Of a stretch of DNA of 64,000 bases, positions 15,743 through 25,000 are shown piece after piece. The stretch's first letter is position 1; every line of letters starts with the position of its first letter. A program made the translations under genes and the position numbers. The notes below the pieces were generated by a model, which saw only the letters and a list, made by a program, of their open reading frames with translations, searched no databases and had not been told where the DNA came from. The stretch lies in contig NZ_JAMQBK010000014.1 of the NCBI RefSeq assembly GCF_023701485.1, positions 124,001-188,000 of the forward strand. The letters are read 5' to 3'. Source of the DNA: Aporhodopirellula aestuarii. GTDB taxonomy: Bacteria; Planctomycetota; Planctomycetia; Pirellulales; Pirellulaceae.

Positions 15743-18304
15743 ATGAACACCATCAATGAGTACGATCTTCAGTTCGGACTTCTCGCGCTGCGAATGTTCT
15801 TTGTCAACGGAGACCAGTTGATTGCGGCCATCAACGACTGGGAAAATCGCGGCGACGTTCGGCTCAGCAGCGTTTTGATCGAGATTGGTGCGATGGGCGC
15901 CGACGAATGCGGAGTCATCGAGTCGATGATGCCGCAGGAGCCCGACGCTTCAACTGCCATCCCAAAAACCGATGTTGCCCCCGAGCCCAGCTCGGACCAA
16001 CCTGTTGTTTCCCCGCTGTCTCCGGCAGACGCTGCAGCGGACGGTTCCGGCACGATCGACGCCTCCATCGACAGCACGCTGCCCACCAACTCGAACGCAT
16101 GGGATGCCCCGTCGCGGCCGAGCCGAGACCTGAGCGGCGGCCGCTTCGAAATCCAACGTTCTTTCGCGCGAGGTGCGCTCGGTGAAGTCTTCATCGCACG
16201 TGATACCGATCTCAGGCGTAACGTCGCCCTCAAGCAGATGCTTGATCACTGCGCCGAGAACGCGAATAGCCGCGCACGTTTCATTTTTGAAGCCGAGGTG
16301 ACCGGGGCGCTTGAGCACCCAGGGATTGTTCCCATCTACGCACTCGGCAACCACGACAACGGCCGCCCCTATTACGCCATGCGTTTCATCGAGGGCAGCA
16401 CGATGGAAGCCGTGATCGATAGCTTTCACGCCGAGGGCGGGTTGAACGGAGACGCTATCGCAGCACTGACGCTTCGGGAACTGCTCGGGCAAATGATCAG
16501 CATCTGCCGGACAATCGGATATGCCCACAGCCGCGGAATTGTGCATCGCGATATCAAGCCAGCCAATGTCATGCTGGGGCAATTTGGAGAGACGCTGGTT
16601 GTTGACTGGGGACTCGCCAAAATCATCGGAACGAACGATGACGCCGAAGCGTCCGCCCCCGATGCCGCCCCAAATGCCGCCTCCGAGAACGACAACGGGT
16701 TCGAACAATCGCAACTGGGACAAGCATGTGGGACTCCCCAATTCATGAGCCCCGAACAGTCGATCGGACGCCACGATCTTGTCAATTCACGCAGCGACAT
16801 CTATTCCTTGGGCGCGACGCTTTACAAACTGCTCACCGGGAAACCGGCGTTCACCGGCAGCGATCTTGGCGAAGTGTTGGACGCTGTGCGAGCGGGGCGA
16901 TTTCTTAAACCCCGACAAGTCGCACCGGCCGTGCCCAAACCACTCGAGGCGATCTGCTTGAAAGCCATGGCAGCGGATCCCGCCAAACGCTACGCGTCCG
17001 CCATTTCGATGGCCGATGACATCTCAAACTGGTTGGCCGATCAGCCCGTCAACGCATACGGTGAACCGCTGATCGCTCGGACGAGACGCTGGATGCGGCG
17101 GCACCGATCATTCGTCGGATCCGCCGCCGTCGCGGGCTGCGTCGTCTTCGCGGTCCTGATCGGAAGCGTCGCGATGTTGACGAAAGCCTACCAAACCGCA
17201 GAACGGCATCGCAAGCAAGCACACAGCACCGTCAATCAATTCTTCACCACTGTCAGCGAAGACACGTTGCTGAAGAAGCCCGGAATGGAGAATTTGCGGA
17301 CCGATCTGCTGGAACAAGCGCTGACCTATTACCGCGGCTTCCTGGCCGAGGAAGGTCGCGGAAGTCTCGAACGTGAAATCGGGCTGACAAACTACTACGT
17401 CGGTCGAATCGTCGAAGATGTCGAATCGCCCGCCGGAGCCGAGCCGCTATACCGGACCGCCGAAACTGCCCAACGCAAACTTTTGAAACGCGCCCCGGAC
17501 GATCACGAACTGATGGCAGAACTCGCCAACACGCTCAACGCATTGGGCCGCGCCAATGACAAACAGGGCCGAACCGACCGGGCACTGAATTTGTTCAAGG
17601 AATCGATGAACATCCGCAAGCAGCTGGCAGACGAAGTCCCCGACAATGTTGAGTACCAACGCACCTACGCGAACGGGCTGATGAACCTCGGACTGGCGCT
17701 CGGACAACAAGAAAATTATACCGAAGCGATCGACTTCATTAGCCGAGCGCAGGAAATCCGAGCGAAGGAAAAAGCGAACGACGACTCCAAGAAAAGGGTC
17801 ACGCGTGATCTGGCCAAGGGTGACTACAACCTCGCACTGATCGAGTTGACCCAGCGTGATATTCAGGCTGCTCGAAAACGGCTCGCCTCGGCATCTGCGA
17901 ATTTTGAGGAGCTACTGAAATCAAATCCCGACGACCTCGACGATCGATATAGCCTTGGTGTTGTCAAGCAATTGCTAGCGAATATCGAATTGGAAGCAGC
18001 CGGCTTTGAGACCGCCGAGCCAATCTATCAAGAGGCCGTGCACACGTTTGAGAAACTGCTTTTCCGCATCCCTGGTGTGCCTGAATACCAATACGCACTT
18101 GCCAATATCCACATCTCGCTCGGTGAACAGCAAACGGGCGCAGTGGCGATCCAGTCCCTGGATCGAGCCAAAACCATCGTCTCGAACCTAGCGGCTTTTG
18201 CCCCCGACGACGCCCGATATCCTGAAGACCTCACCTATATCGAAGAGTTGATTCAGGAAAATTCGCCGGAAGAGAACGCTCGAATTGCGCCCTCGGGCCA
18301 GTAA
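15743..18304 (+). CDS. membrane Ser/Thr protein kinase with C-terminal TPRs
   Basis: Residues about 1-50 form an unknown N-terminal helical segment, then a Pro/Ser/Ala linker. The kinase domain (about 130-435) has a Gly-rich loop FARGALGEVFIARD, a lysine in NVALKQML, catalytic loop VHRDIKPANVM and GTPQFMSPEQ. The DFG motif reads DWG (VVDWGLAKI). A transmembrane helix follows near 455-480 (AAVAGCVVFAVLIGSVAMLT), and the outer ~370 residues are TPR-like repeats (RALNLFKESMNIRKQLADE and others). GGAG lies just before a GTG at 15731, which is an alternative start; I prefer the ATG at 15743. Gene order after tssK-tssL-tssM-like fits a post-translational regulator of the T6SS, as PpkA kinases are elsewhere, but this kinase type is also common in planctomycetes generally. 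Confidence 0.88.
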   Translation: MNTINEYDLQFGLLALRMFFVNGDQLIAAINDWENRGDVRLSSVLIEIGAMGADECGVIESMMPQEPDASTAIPKTDVAPEPSSDQPVVSPLSPADAAADGSGTIDASIDSTLPTNSNAWDAPSRPSRDLSGGRFEIQRSFARGALGEVFIARDTDLRRNVALKQMLDHCAENANSRARFIFEAEVTGALEHPGIVPIYALGNHDNGRPYYAMRFIEGSTMEAVIDSFHAEGGLNGDAIAALTLRELLGQMISICRTIGYAHSRGIVHRDIKPANVMLGQFGETLVVDWGLAKIIGTNDDAEASAPDAAPNAASENDNGFEQSQLGQACGTPQFMSPEQSIGRHDLVNSRSDIYSLGATLYKLLTGKPAFTGSDLGEVLDAVRAGRFLKPRQVAPAVPKPLEAICLKAMAADPAKRYASAISMADDISNWLADQPVNAYGEPLIARTRRWMRRHRSFVGSAAVAGCVVFAVLIGSVAMLTKAYQTAERHRKQAHSTVNQFFTTVSEDTLLKKPGMENLRTDLLEQALTYYRGFLAEEGRGSLEREIGLTNYYVGRIVEDVESPAGAEPLYRTAETAQRKLLKRAPDDHELMAELANTLNALGRANDKQGRTDRALNLFKESMNIRKQLADEVPDNVEYQRTYANGLMNLGLALGQQENYTEAIDFISRAQEIRAKEKANDDSKKRVTRDLAKGDYNLALIELTQRDIQAARKRLASASANFEELLKSNPDDLDDRYSLGVVKQLLANIELEAAGFETAEPIYQEAVHTFEKLLFRIPGVPEYQYALANIHISLGEQQTGAVAIQSLDRAKTIVSNLAAFAPDDARYPEDLTYIEELIQENSPEENARIAPSGQ

Positions 18305-18471
18305 CCATCGGGCCCTCGCGCTTGGTCAGGTTATCCGAATCTTGACGGCTTCTCGGCGACGATGTTCCCGACGGTCGGGGATGGGCACGCTTTGGACTCA
18401 TGATTGGGCAGGCACATACCGTTAGAAATTGAGAACCAACGATCTCATTTCACTTCTAGTGGTGTCCCGTC

Positions 18472-19677
18472 ATGCCTCGTGCAACGCATGCCTTCCTCGC
18501 GATTTTTGCTTGCCTGTTACCAGGATTGGCTTTCGCACAAGCTCCCCCATCGCCGGCACCGCTGTCGTTCATGGACGATTCGACGAGCACTCTCGATTTG
18601 AACACCGCGTCAAGAAACCAACCTAACCCGCCATCGACCAATCCCAATCGCACCAGCGACCGACGCTCGCGATTGGCGCGAATGCCAAAGATGTACGGCG
18701 ACATGCTGATCATTGGAAAAGCCTACATCGACGACAGCTCCTTCGGCGTGGATGGGAAGACGACCTTTCCCGTCCCCGGACTTGCGAAAGTCGCCGAGAA
18801 CAACTCGCCGGTGCCACAGGACCGCATCTTTTTCATCCAAAATCACTACCACAACGCGGTGCAAACGCATCAGGACATCATCTCGGCTGGCGAAGTCTAC
18901 GCCGAAGGCAACGTGGACCGATCCACGCTCGGGATTGAGAAAACCTTCTTCAACAAATGGGCCTCGCTCGAATTGCGGCTTCCCTTTCTGACGACCGGCG
19001 ATTTGACGACGGATAGTCCGATCGCACCGTCCAATGCCGAGTTTGACGGGGTCGGATTGACGTTGAAATCGTTGCTTTATGAGTCTCACAATTGCGCCGT
19101 CTCGTGCGGAGTCGGTTCGATGATTCCGGTCGGTGATGAAACCCGCTTCTCGACGTCTCTCGGATCGTACGTTTTGGATCACGAGACGTTTCACCTGTCG
19201 CCGTTCCTGGCAGGATCCCGAACGTTTGGCGACACGTTCTTTGGACAAGGTTTCATCCAGATCGACTTCCCGATCGACGACGATGACGTGACTGCAACGG
19301 TGAGTGGAACAACTTACGATGCCGGCGATGTCGCTCCACCGACGCTTCTGCACCTCGACGGGTCCGTTGGCGCGTGGTTGTACCGCAACGAACGATCGCG
19401 TTTCCTGACCGGATTCGCATCCCTTTTGGAACTGCACTACACCCGCTCCATCAGCGACGTCGAAACGGTCAGTTTTGAAGACCCGCTTCCGATCACGATC
19501 GCCGATTTCACACTAGGGACACCGGGAGAGATCGAGCTGTTCAACCTGACCGCCGGCCTGCACTTTGAAATCCGCCGCAGCACCACGTTCCGCGTCGCAG
19601 CGGTTGCTCCGCTATTCGATGGCACCCGCCGAGCATTCGACACCGAGGTTCAGTTTTCACTAAACCGTCATTTCTAA
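18472..19677 (+). CDS. signal-peptide outer-membrane barrel-like protein
   Basis: This 401-residue protein has a Sec signal peptide (THAFLAIFACLLPGLAFAQ; cleavage near residue 23). It is then beta-rich with segments such as FFIQNHYHNAVQTHQDI, WASLELRLPFLTTGDL, VGLTLKSLLYESHNCAVSCG, FLTGFASLLELHYTR and IELFNLTAGLHFEIRR. It ends EVQFSLNRHF; a C-terminal Phe after alternating hydrophobics is the outer-membrane barrel signature. It has the same overall design as the 7268-9046 product without the Pro/Glu spacer. Function unknown. It lies 167 bases after the TPR kinase and just before the PAAR gene, so a pairing with the secretion system is conceivable but unproven. Confidence 0.72.
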   Translation: MPRATHAFLAIFACLLPGLAFAQAPPSPAPLSFMDDSTSTLDLNTASRNQPNPPSTNPNRTSDRRSRLARMPKMYGDMLIIGKAYIDDSSFGVDGKTTFPVPGLAKVAENNSPVPQDRIFFIQNHYHNAVQTHQDIISAGEVYAEGNVDRSTLGIEKTFFNKWASLELRLPFLTTGDLTTDSPIAPSNAEFDGVGLTLKSLLYESHNCAVSCGVGSMIPVGDETRFSTSLGSYVLDHETFHLSPFLAGSRTFGDTFFGQGFIQIDFPIDDDDVTATVSGTTYDAGDVAPPTLLHLDGSVGAWLYRNERSRFLTGFASLLELHYTRSISDVETVSFEDPLPITIADFTLGTPGEIELFNLTAGLHFEIRRSTTFRVAAVAPLFDGTRRAFDTEVQFSLNRHF

Positions 19678-19944
19678 CTGGACAGCGCCACCTATCACGT
19701 AGCTCGGTCTCTCGGGACATTGATTGTTTTGGTGTTCTTTTTTGGCGGAACGGCGCAAGCCGTCCGGTCCCGAGTCACCGGACGGCTCGCGGCGTTCCGC
19801 TACGATTGAATTCCCGCAGTAATTAAATCAACGTCTCCCGAGACCGAGAATAGCGGGCGTTACCCGCTTCCGGAGCCTAGGCGAGGTTCCGCTACGTGAA
19901 CGTCGAAAATTCCAATACGTCCGCCAGAAAGTGGCGCTGTCCAG
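19678..19944. repeat. 267-bp nested inverted-repeat element
   Basis: The element is bounded by perfect 14-bp inverted repeats (ctggacagcgccac at 19678-19691, its reverse complement at 19931-19944). Inside lie further pairs in nested order: 9-bp tcacgtagc (19695-19703) with gctacgtga (19891-19899), about 16-bp arms at 19703-19718 and 19833-19848, and a central hairpin at 19745-19800 with ~24-base arms carrying two mismatches around a short loop. No open frame is present. It resembles a MITE or a large REP-like folding element; it may also act as a transcript end after the barrel gene. Confidence 0.7.
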
Positions 19945-20111
19945 CTAGGTTCCGCGTCAGGCCTGATGGAATCAAATGAGGTTTGGACTTGCTAGAGATT
20001 CGCCTGCCACGAATCTCAAAAACTGCCACGTCGAAGCCCACCTCGTCAACGATCCGTGATAACTTGATATTGAGTCGTCTCCATCACTGCTGACTTGAGG
20101 AGTCCCCACCG
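19945..20111. other. intergenic DNA before the PAAR gene
   Basis: Nothing gene-like is visible. A GGAG at 20098-20101 is the ribosome-binding site for the PAAR gene. Confidence 0.4.
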
Positions 20112-20414
20112 ATGCCGTCGCCAATGCCAGCTGCCCGAATCACGGACATGCATGTGTGTCCGAAGATCGAACCGGGGCCCGTTCCCCACGTCGGCGGACC
20201 AATCGTGGTCCCTGGCGCCCCGAATGTCCTACTCGGCGGCTTGCCCGCCGCGACGGTCGGATCGATGGCAGTCTGTGTTGGCCCTCCCGATACCGTCGTT
20301 GCGGGTTCGGGGTCTGTACTTCTAGGCGGCAAACCAGCGGCGAGACTGGGTGATTCGTGCCAACACGGTGGAAAGATCGTGAGCGGTGCTCCCACCATTA
20401 TGATCGGCCCGTAG
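20112..20414 (+). CDS. PAAR-domain spike-tip protein
   Basis: This 100-residue protein is a stand-alone PAAR protein, the sharpened metal-binding tip that sits on VgrG and carries effectors. Typical features are PAARITDMHVCPKIEPGPVP, HVGGPIVVPGAPNVLLGGLP, ATVGSMAVCVGPPDTVVAGS and KPAARLGDSCQHGG, with paired P-A-A-R repeats and Cys/His residues placed for zinc binding (H11, C13, C89-like CQH at the end). It starts at an ATG with GGAG 10 bases upstream; the next ATG at 20124 is possible. There is no C-terminal toxin extension. It opens the effector region and is the only spike component in the window; no vgrG is seen. Confidence 0.93.
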   Translation: MPSPMPAARITDMHVCPKIEPGPVPHVGGPIVVPGAPNVLLGGLPAATVGSMAVCVGPPDTVVAGSGSVLLGGKPAARLGDSCQHGGKIVSGAPTIMIGP

Positions 20415-20662
20415 TACTCGCCGCAATTTGTTACTTCTTCAGTTGCCTAACCACGCAGCGCGGTGAGCGTTTGCATGCGCTGCCCGGCAATCAAACGCGA
20501 CGCAACGGTCACACACCCTTTGCTCATTTTCCTGCGTTACCGCTCACGAATTTTCGTTTTTAACCTGATGACGGTAGCGAAAAATGCTGAGCGACAATCC
20601 CTCACCGCTCGGCCAATCCCAATCGAACGAAGTCGGTAACCACTCACTCTTGGATTTCAGAC
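20415..20662. other. intergenic DNA before first Nd cassette
   Basis: This 248-base stretch has no convincing gene. It differs from the DNA upstream of the second and third Nd genes, so the first cassette likely has its own promoter. No clear promoter elements were identified. Confidence 0.35.
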
Positions 20663-22267
20663 ATGGCAAAAACTGAAGAGCCACCGATCAGTGAAGACAC
20701 GATCGAGATGATCGAGAGTCAGGTTAAAAAGGGGAAGGCTCGCAAGTTCTTTCTGATCTACAAGGGCGCCAGCATCAAAACGTTGGTCGTGTTCAAGAAG
20801 GGACCCTTCGGCCCCAAGATCATGAAGGCCAAGAAGGACGGGTTTAAAGGCGACGTTTGCTATGGCGTCGTGACAGGCTCAGGTAAAAACCTGTTCTTTC
20901 AATTGCCTGCTAACGGTGAAGTCGCAGCGGCGATGAAGGTTGAATCGTGGGAAGAAAAACCACCGACTAAAAAGGCAAAACTACGTGAGTTCTTGAACGG
21001 CTGCGGTTTGAGTTTCAAACCCGAGTTCAACATGATCACGAAGGTCAGCGACGCACCGGATCCCGAGAGCGAATCGGATATCCCCGCTCCACCACCACCG
21101 CCGGGATCGGCAGTGGCAGATGAGGACGGAGACGATGCACTCCCCCTCCAGTCGCAGCCTGAGAGCGCTACCGCTTCACAAAACTCTGCCGGCCAAAACC
21201 CCACAGCGGATTTCAAGCAGCGGCTTGCTGCATTGCTACCGCGAATCAAAGCTGCCGCAGGCACAGACGCCGGAGACAACGCAAAACAGAAGGTAAGCGA
21301 AGCAGGAGTGTTTGCGCGCAAACAAGAGACTAACCGCGCAAACGTCTTATTGGATGAAGCGGAACAGTTATTAAAACGCACGCGTGGTATCGATGGCGGA
21401 GATGATGATTTTGCCCGCGCAACGAAGTTAGCAGAAACACTTAAAAAGCTAAAGCCACTGGCGGACCGAATTATCGATTCGGACCAAAACCGCCGGAGCG
21501 AGCTGTTTGACGCAATGGCGCGGATTGCCGGGGAAATCAAAGCTAAGCAGTTTGATCAAGCCAAACAAAGCATTACTGACTTCGCGTCGTTTCTGAAATT
21601 ACTGTCGACACAGCAATTACAAGGAACACAACGGGAAGGTGCAGATTGGATTACCGAGTTCACGACTCTCCGCGACGAGCTTGAATCTCGTCTTTTCGAA
21701 GCCCAGCGGGCTGATCGTGAAGGAGCCACCAAATTGAGTGCGGCGTGGGACTATGCCAAGGAACAAGCCGCCGCGGGAAACTTCGACAACTCATTGAAGG
21801 CATTGGTTCGGCTGGAAAAGGCGATCAATCAAATCTTGGCTGTTCCCGATTCCGTCGAAGGCGACTCGACCAACGCGAACCAAACACCTACGGCTGAAGC
21901 CCTAAGCCGATGGCGCATGACACAAGCGAAGGTCGCCTCGGATCTAGAGGTATTCCGCAAAACGCTACTCGCCAGTGAAGCTGTGAAATCGGACCCCCGC
22001 TTCCGATTCGTCTCAGCCGCGTCAGCCGAGATACCAAACATGTTACCTCCCGAGGGCCGGCGACTGGCTGTCGCACTGTCCGGCAATAAGGAGCCTAACG
22101 AGGTGATCGATGCGGCTGCGGCTTACCGTGATGCATTGCAATCCTCCCGTCGACTGGAGCAACTTGAGCAATTCGCAAACGCCAGTTTAGGCGTTCCCCT
22201 CGCGGTCCGTGAGACGCTTAGCGAAGGCATCGAGTATGTCGAAAACATAATCCGTTCGGCCATTTGA
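20663..22267 (+). CDS. Nd-domain protein 1 (candidate T6SS adaptor), cassette 1
   Basis: I do not know the family. Residues 1-135 form the Nd domain shared by four proteins here: ISEDTIEMIESQVKKGKARK, FFLIYKGASIKTLVVFKKGP, GDVCYGVVTGSGKNLFFQLP and WEEKPPTKKAKLREFLNGCG. A short proline run (IPAPPPPPGSAVADE) follows, then helical repeats: KQRLAALLPRIKAAAG ... AGVFARKQETNRANVLLDEA, and a ~65-residue unit beginning LAETLKKLKPLADRI and ending QAKQSITDFASFLKLL. The C-terminal ~120 residues end GVPLAVRETLSEGIEYVENI and share a pattern with the other Nd proteins. It has no signal peptide and no membrane helix. It lies 18 bases before the PI-kinase-like gene and 250 bases after PAAR. A carrier, adaptor or chaperone role is inference. 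Confidence 0.8.
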   Translation: MAKTEEPPISEDTIEMIESQVKKGKARKFFLIYKGASIKTLVVFKKGPFGPKIMKAKKDGFKGDVCYGVVTGSGKNLFFQLPANGEVAAAMKVESWEEKPPTKKAKLREFLNGCGLSFKPEFNMITKVSDAPDPESESDIPAPPPPPGSAVADEDGDDALPLQSQPESATASQNSAGQNPTADFKQRLAALLPRIKAAAGTDAGDNAKQKVSEAGVFARKQETNRANVLLDEAEQLLKRTRGIDGGDDDFARATKLAETLKKLKPLADRIIDSDQNRRSELFDAMARIAGEIKAKQFDQAKQSITDFASFLKLLSTQQLQGTQREGADWITEFTTLRDELESRLFEAQRADREGATKLSAAWDYAKEQAAAGNFDNSLKALVRLEKAINQILAVPDSVEGDSTNANQTPTAEALSRWRMTQAKVASDLEVFRKTLLASEAVKSDPRFRFVSAASAEIPNMLPPEGRRLAVALSGNKEPNEVIDAAAAYRDALQSSRRLEQLEQFANASLGVPLAVRETLSEGIEYVENIIRSAI

Positions 22268-22285
22268 TTCGAGGAAAATCGTGCC

Positions 22286-23755
22286 ATGGGAAACGGTAAG
22301 GGAAAACTGGACAAGGTTTCTGGGGCGAAGAAGAAGCCAAAGAAAAACATTGTCGACGATATTCGGCTCATTATCCCTGGAATTCCAGTACTTCCGGAGC
22401 AGTGCCTCTTTACGATTCAAGGATTCCAGGAAGCGATGGGCCGAGCCCCCAAAGGGGATGTCGGCATCTTCAAAAGAGATGTGACTTACAAAAGTATTTG
22501 TTCGGCGTTGAGTCAGGTACACATGCTGCTGGAAAATGCTCCTGACAAAGACAGAGATGGCGAGGACGCGCGTGTGGACTTCGAACAGTTCGTGAACGGA
22601 AAGCTTGATAAGATTGAGAAAGCTGCAGCCGAGTACCTGGAGCGTTATAAGAAGGGAAAGAAACACGGTGCCGTCACTAATTTGCTGCAGCAAGTCGACG
22701 ACGTGCGCAAGCAACTTCCGACATGGATCGGGCTGGATTGGCCCGAAGGGCTGCAAGGTAAAAAGCTTGATCTCGCCCGAAAGGCTGGGATCACGCCATC
22801 GCAATTGAAAGGAGTCAACATTGCCCATTGTGATTTCCTTCGATTTAACGACGACACAATGGTCGGCGAACCGAAGTTCCTCGGGAAAGGCAATGTGAAT
22901 GAGGTGCAGCTTATCAACTACGAAGGCACCGACTATGTATTCAAGCAGGAGGAAGTCTCGTTAGGCAAGAAACCAGATCCGGCAGGCGCCGTCGGCATTG
23001 ATGTTGTGAATGACTACCGCGGAGGCAATCGCAATATTGCTTGCGGACTGGTTTCAGAATTATTGGATACAACTGTCATACCGAAGAGCCGGTTTGCGGT
23101 AGCGCGAGGTAAAGTTGGACTATTGATGGACAAAGCGCCTGGTAAAACGGCCTGGGCGTATAGGTTTGGCAAAAAGCCATGGGACGGTGAGCTTAGCGAA
23201 AAAGCTTTGGCGAGCCTACAGGAGCAGCTAATGGATCTCCAAGTATGCGATATCCTGACGGGACAGCCGGATCGGCATGGAGAGAACTATTTGGTTAACT
23301 GCGAGGGAGATCAAGTTACAATCACCGGCATCGACTGTGATTTTGCTTTTGGCAAGAACATTGAGGTGCTTGGCGATGAGACGCCTCCCTATAAGACTAA
23401 GCCCGGCAAGATCAACGGGATCGGATTCATGCCCCCATTGATCGGCGAAAAAATCGCAAGGGAGATCCAAGACATGGACTATGCGACTGACCTTCTGCCG
23501 CAGCTGAGCGACCTCTTAAGTGAAGAAGAGCTTCAAGCAACCCAGCATCGGCTGATCAAGCTCAAGGAACACATCAATCAATTGCAAGAAACTGGCCGTG
23601 TGGTCAATGATTGGTCGACATGGCGGAGCGACAAGGGGCAAACCGTGACCGAGTTCCTCAGTCGCGGGTACAAGGAATTCGATGACGAAAAGATTACATT
23701 CTTTCGTGACGTACAAAGCCTTTTTCAACGCGACTTCGCTAAGTTCTTCGTTTAA
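22286..23755 (+). CDS. PI3/4-kinase-like fold protein, candidate effector
   Basis: This 489-residue protein has a basic N-terminus (GKLDKVSGAKKKPKKN) and a kinase core from about residue 195. Seen: Gly-rich loop LGKGNVNEVQ (199-208), a lysine at K220 in YVFKQEE, catalytic loop TGQPDRHGENYLV with D329, R330, H331 and N334, and metal-binding segment ITGIDCDFAFG with D350 and D352. The DRHxxN plus IDxD pattern is that of the PI3/PI4-kinase-like superfamily (lipid kinases, ubiquitin-kinase-like and HipA-like proteins), not of ordinary Ser/Thr kinases, which have HRD and DFG. GAGG lies 12 bases before the ATG. It lies between Nd protein 1 and a small acidic gene, which suggests an effector with its partners. 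Substrate (lipid or protein) cannot be told. Confidence 0.72.
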   Translation: MGNGKGKLDKVSGAKKKPKKNIVDDIRLIIPGIPVLPEQCLFTIQGFQEAMGRAPKGDVGIFKRDVTYKSICSALSQVHMLLENAPDKDRDGEDARVDFEQFVNGKLDKIEKAAAEYLERYKKGKKHGAVTNLLQQVDDVRKQLPTWIGLDWPEGLQGKKLDLARKAGITPSQLKGVNIAHCDFLRFNDDTMVGEPKFLGKGNVNEVQLINYEGTDYVFKQEEVSLGKKPDPAGAVGIDVVNDYRGGNRNIACGLVSELLDTTVIPKSRFAVARGKVGLLMDKAPGKTAWAYRFGKKPWDGELSEKALASLQEQLMDLQVCDILTGQPDRHGENYLVNCEGDQVTITGIDCDFAFGKNIEVLGDETPPYKTKPGKINGIGFMPPLIGEKIAREIQDMDYATDLLPQLSDLLSEEELQATQHRLIKLKEHINQLQETGRVVNDWSTWRSDKGQTVTEFLSRGYKEFDDEKITFFRDVQSLFQRDFAKFFV

Positions 23756-23766
23756 TGTGAGAGAAG

Positions 23767-24354
23767 ATGACAACCAACCAATCCGAAACGTTTGATGAAA
23801 ACTCCGCAGAAGCCATGACGGTGATCGAAGAAGCGTACTTGGAATACCGTGACGCCGGGTTGCGACTACCGCCTATTCCGAAGGAATTCGTTGAGACCCT
23901 CGATGAGTTTGCGGACTGGTATTGGGGTACCGATGAGATGTCACTGGATAACGTTACAGCGTTTTTAGAGAGCGCGATGCAGCCTGGAGGCGAGAGCGGG
24001 TTGGCATTCGGTATAACGGGCCATGGAATAAACTCACTCTGGCTGTGCTATCGTTTGAAACTAAAAACACTTGCGGTTTACACGCGTTTCGCATTCGGCG
24101 GCGCCTACCAAGACAACGACGCGGCAATCCCTCGCGTTAACGAAGCTACCACGCTATTGGAAGAGCTGATACCTGCTGCTCAGGCCGCAAACGAAGCCGG
24201 TCGCTTTCGCGGTGGACACCGGATGGTAGTAATCGATGACCAACTGAGCGAGCGTTCGTGGCAAATTGCGGGCGGCCCCGTTGATAAGAATGTCACCGAC
24301 AACCCGATCCGTGAGGCCTTAACATATTTAGGAGAAGCCTTTCTCAACGAGTAG
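23767..24354 (+). CDS. small acidic protein, possible immunity or chaperone partner
   Basis: This 195-residue protein starts 11 bases after the kinase-like gene with GAGAAG as ribosome-binding site. It is acidic and mostly helical (SAEAMTVIEEAYLEYRDAGL, FADWYWGTDEMSLDNVTAFL, LLEELIPAAQAANEAGRF), with a central Gly-rich hydrophobic stretch (FGITGHGINSLWLCYRLKLK). There is no signal peptide. I do not recognise the family. Position directly behind a putative toxin suggests an immunity protein or secretion chaperone (inference). The last 54 codons and the DNA after the gene occur again at 33507, where only this 3' fragment remains. Confidence 0.65.
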   Translation: MTTNQSETFDENSAEAMTVIEEAYLEYRDAGLRLPPIPKEFVETLDEFADWYWGTDEMSLDNVTAFLESAMQPGGESGLAFGITGHGINSLWLCYRLKLKTLAVYTRFAFGGAYQDNDAAIPRVNEATTLLEELIPAAQAANEAGRFRGGHRMVVIDDQLSERSWQIAGGPVDKNVTDNPIREALTYLGEAFLNE

Positions 24355-25000
24355 GGCGGCGATGACACACAACAGGGCCGGACTGGTTGCTCGATGTCGC
24401 ACGGTTCAAGCACTATTTTTCAACCGTTTCCCTTTCCGAAAGCACACAACACAAGTGGTTTTTGCCTGACCCGATATAGCACACTTGAATGATTAACTTT
24501 CGCCGAGCGCTTATTTAGTAGCGTCGGCCTACACTTCCGCAGTTGCGATCCAGCACGAGGCATATCATGGCCAAAGAAGATCTTCCGCCAATCAGTGAAG
24601 ACACGATCGAGATGATCGAGAGTCAGGTTAAAAAGGGCAAGGCGCGTAAGTTCTTTCTGATCTACAAAGGTGCCAGCATCAAGACGTTGGTTGTGTTCAA
24701 GAAAGGCCCCTTCGGCCCCAAGATCATGAAGGCCAAGAAGGACGGGTTTAAAGGCGACGTTTGCTACGGCGTCGTGACAGGCTCAGGTAAAAACCTGTTC
24801 TTTCAATTGCCCGCTAACGGTGAAGTCGCAGCGGCGATGAAGGTTGAATCGTGGGAAGAAAAACCACCGACTAAAAAGGCAAAACTACGTGAGTTCTTGA
24901 ACGGCTGCGGTTTGAGTTTCAAACCCGAGTTCAACATGATCACGAAGATCAGCGATGCTCCGGATCCCGAGAGCGAATCCGACATCCCAGTACCACCACC
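24193..25000 (+). repeat. duplicated segment, copy A (partner 33507-34335)
   Basis: From GAAGCCGG at 24193 onward, through the 3' end of the small gene, the 212-base spacer and the first ~430 bases of the Nd gene at 24567, the sequence closely matches 33507 onward. Differences in the spacer are scattered substitutions. The conserved spacer includes a block around 24450-24500 (cacaagtggtttttgcctga and cacttgaatgat), which may contain the promoter for cassettes 2 and 3. The end at ~25000 is approximate, where the two coding sequences diverge. Confidence 0.8.

Noticed and set aside
20663-21070. Resemblance of the Nd domain to ADF/cofilin-like domains (CYGVV...NLFFQLP strand pattern)
   Set aside because: Only a loose strand pattern by eye; no signature residues match well enough to name the fold.
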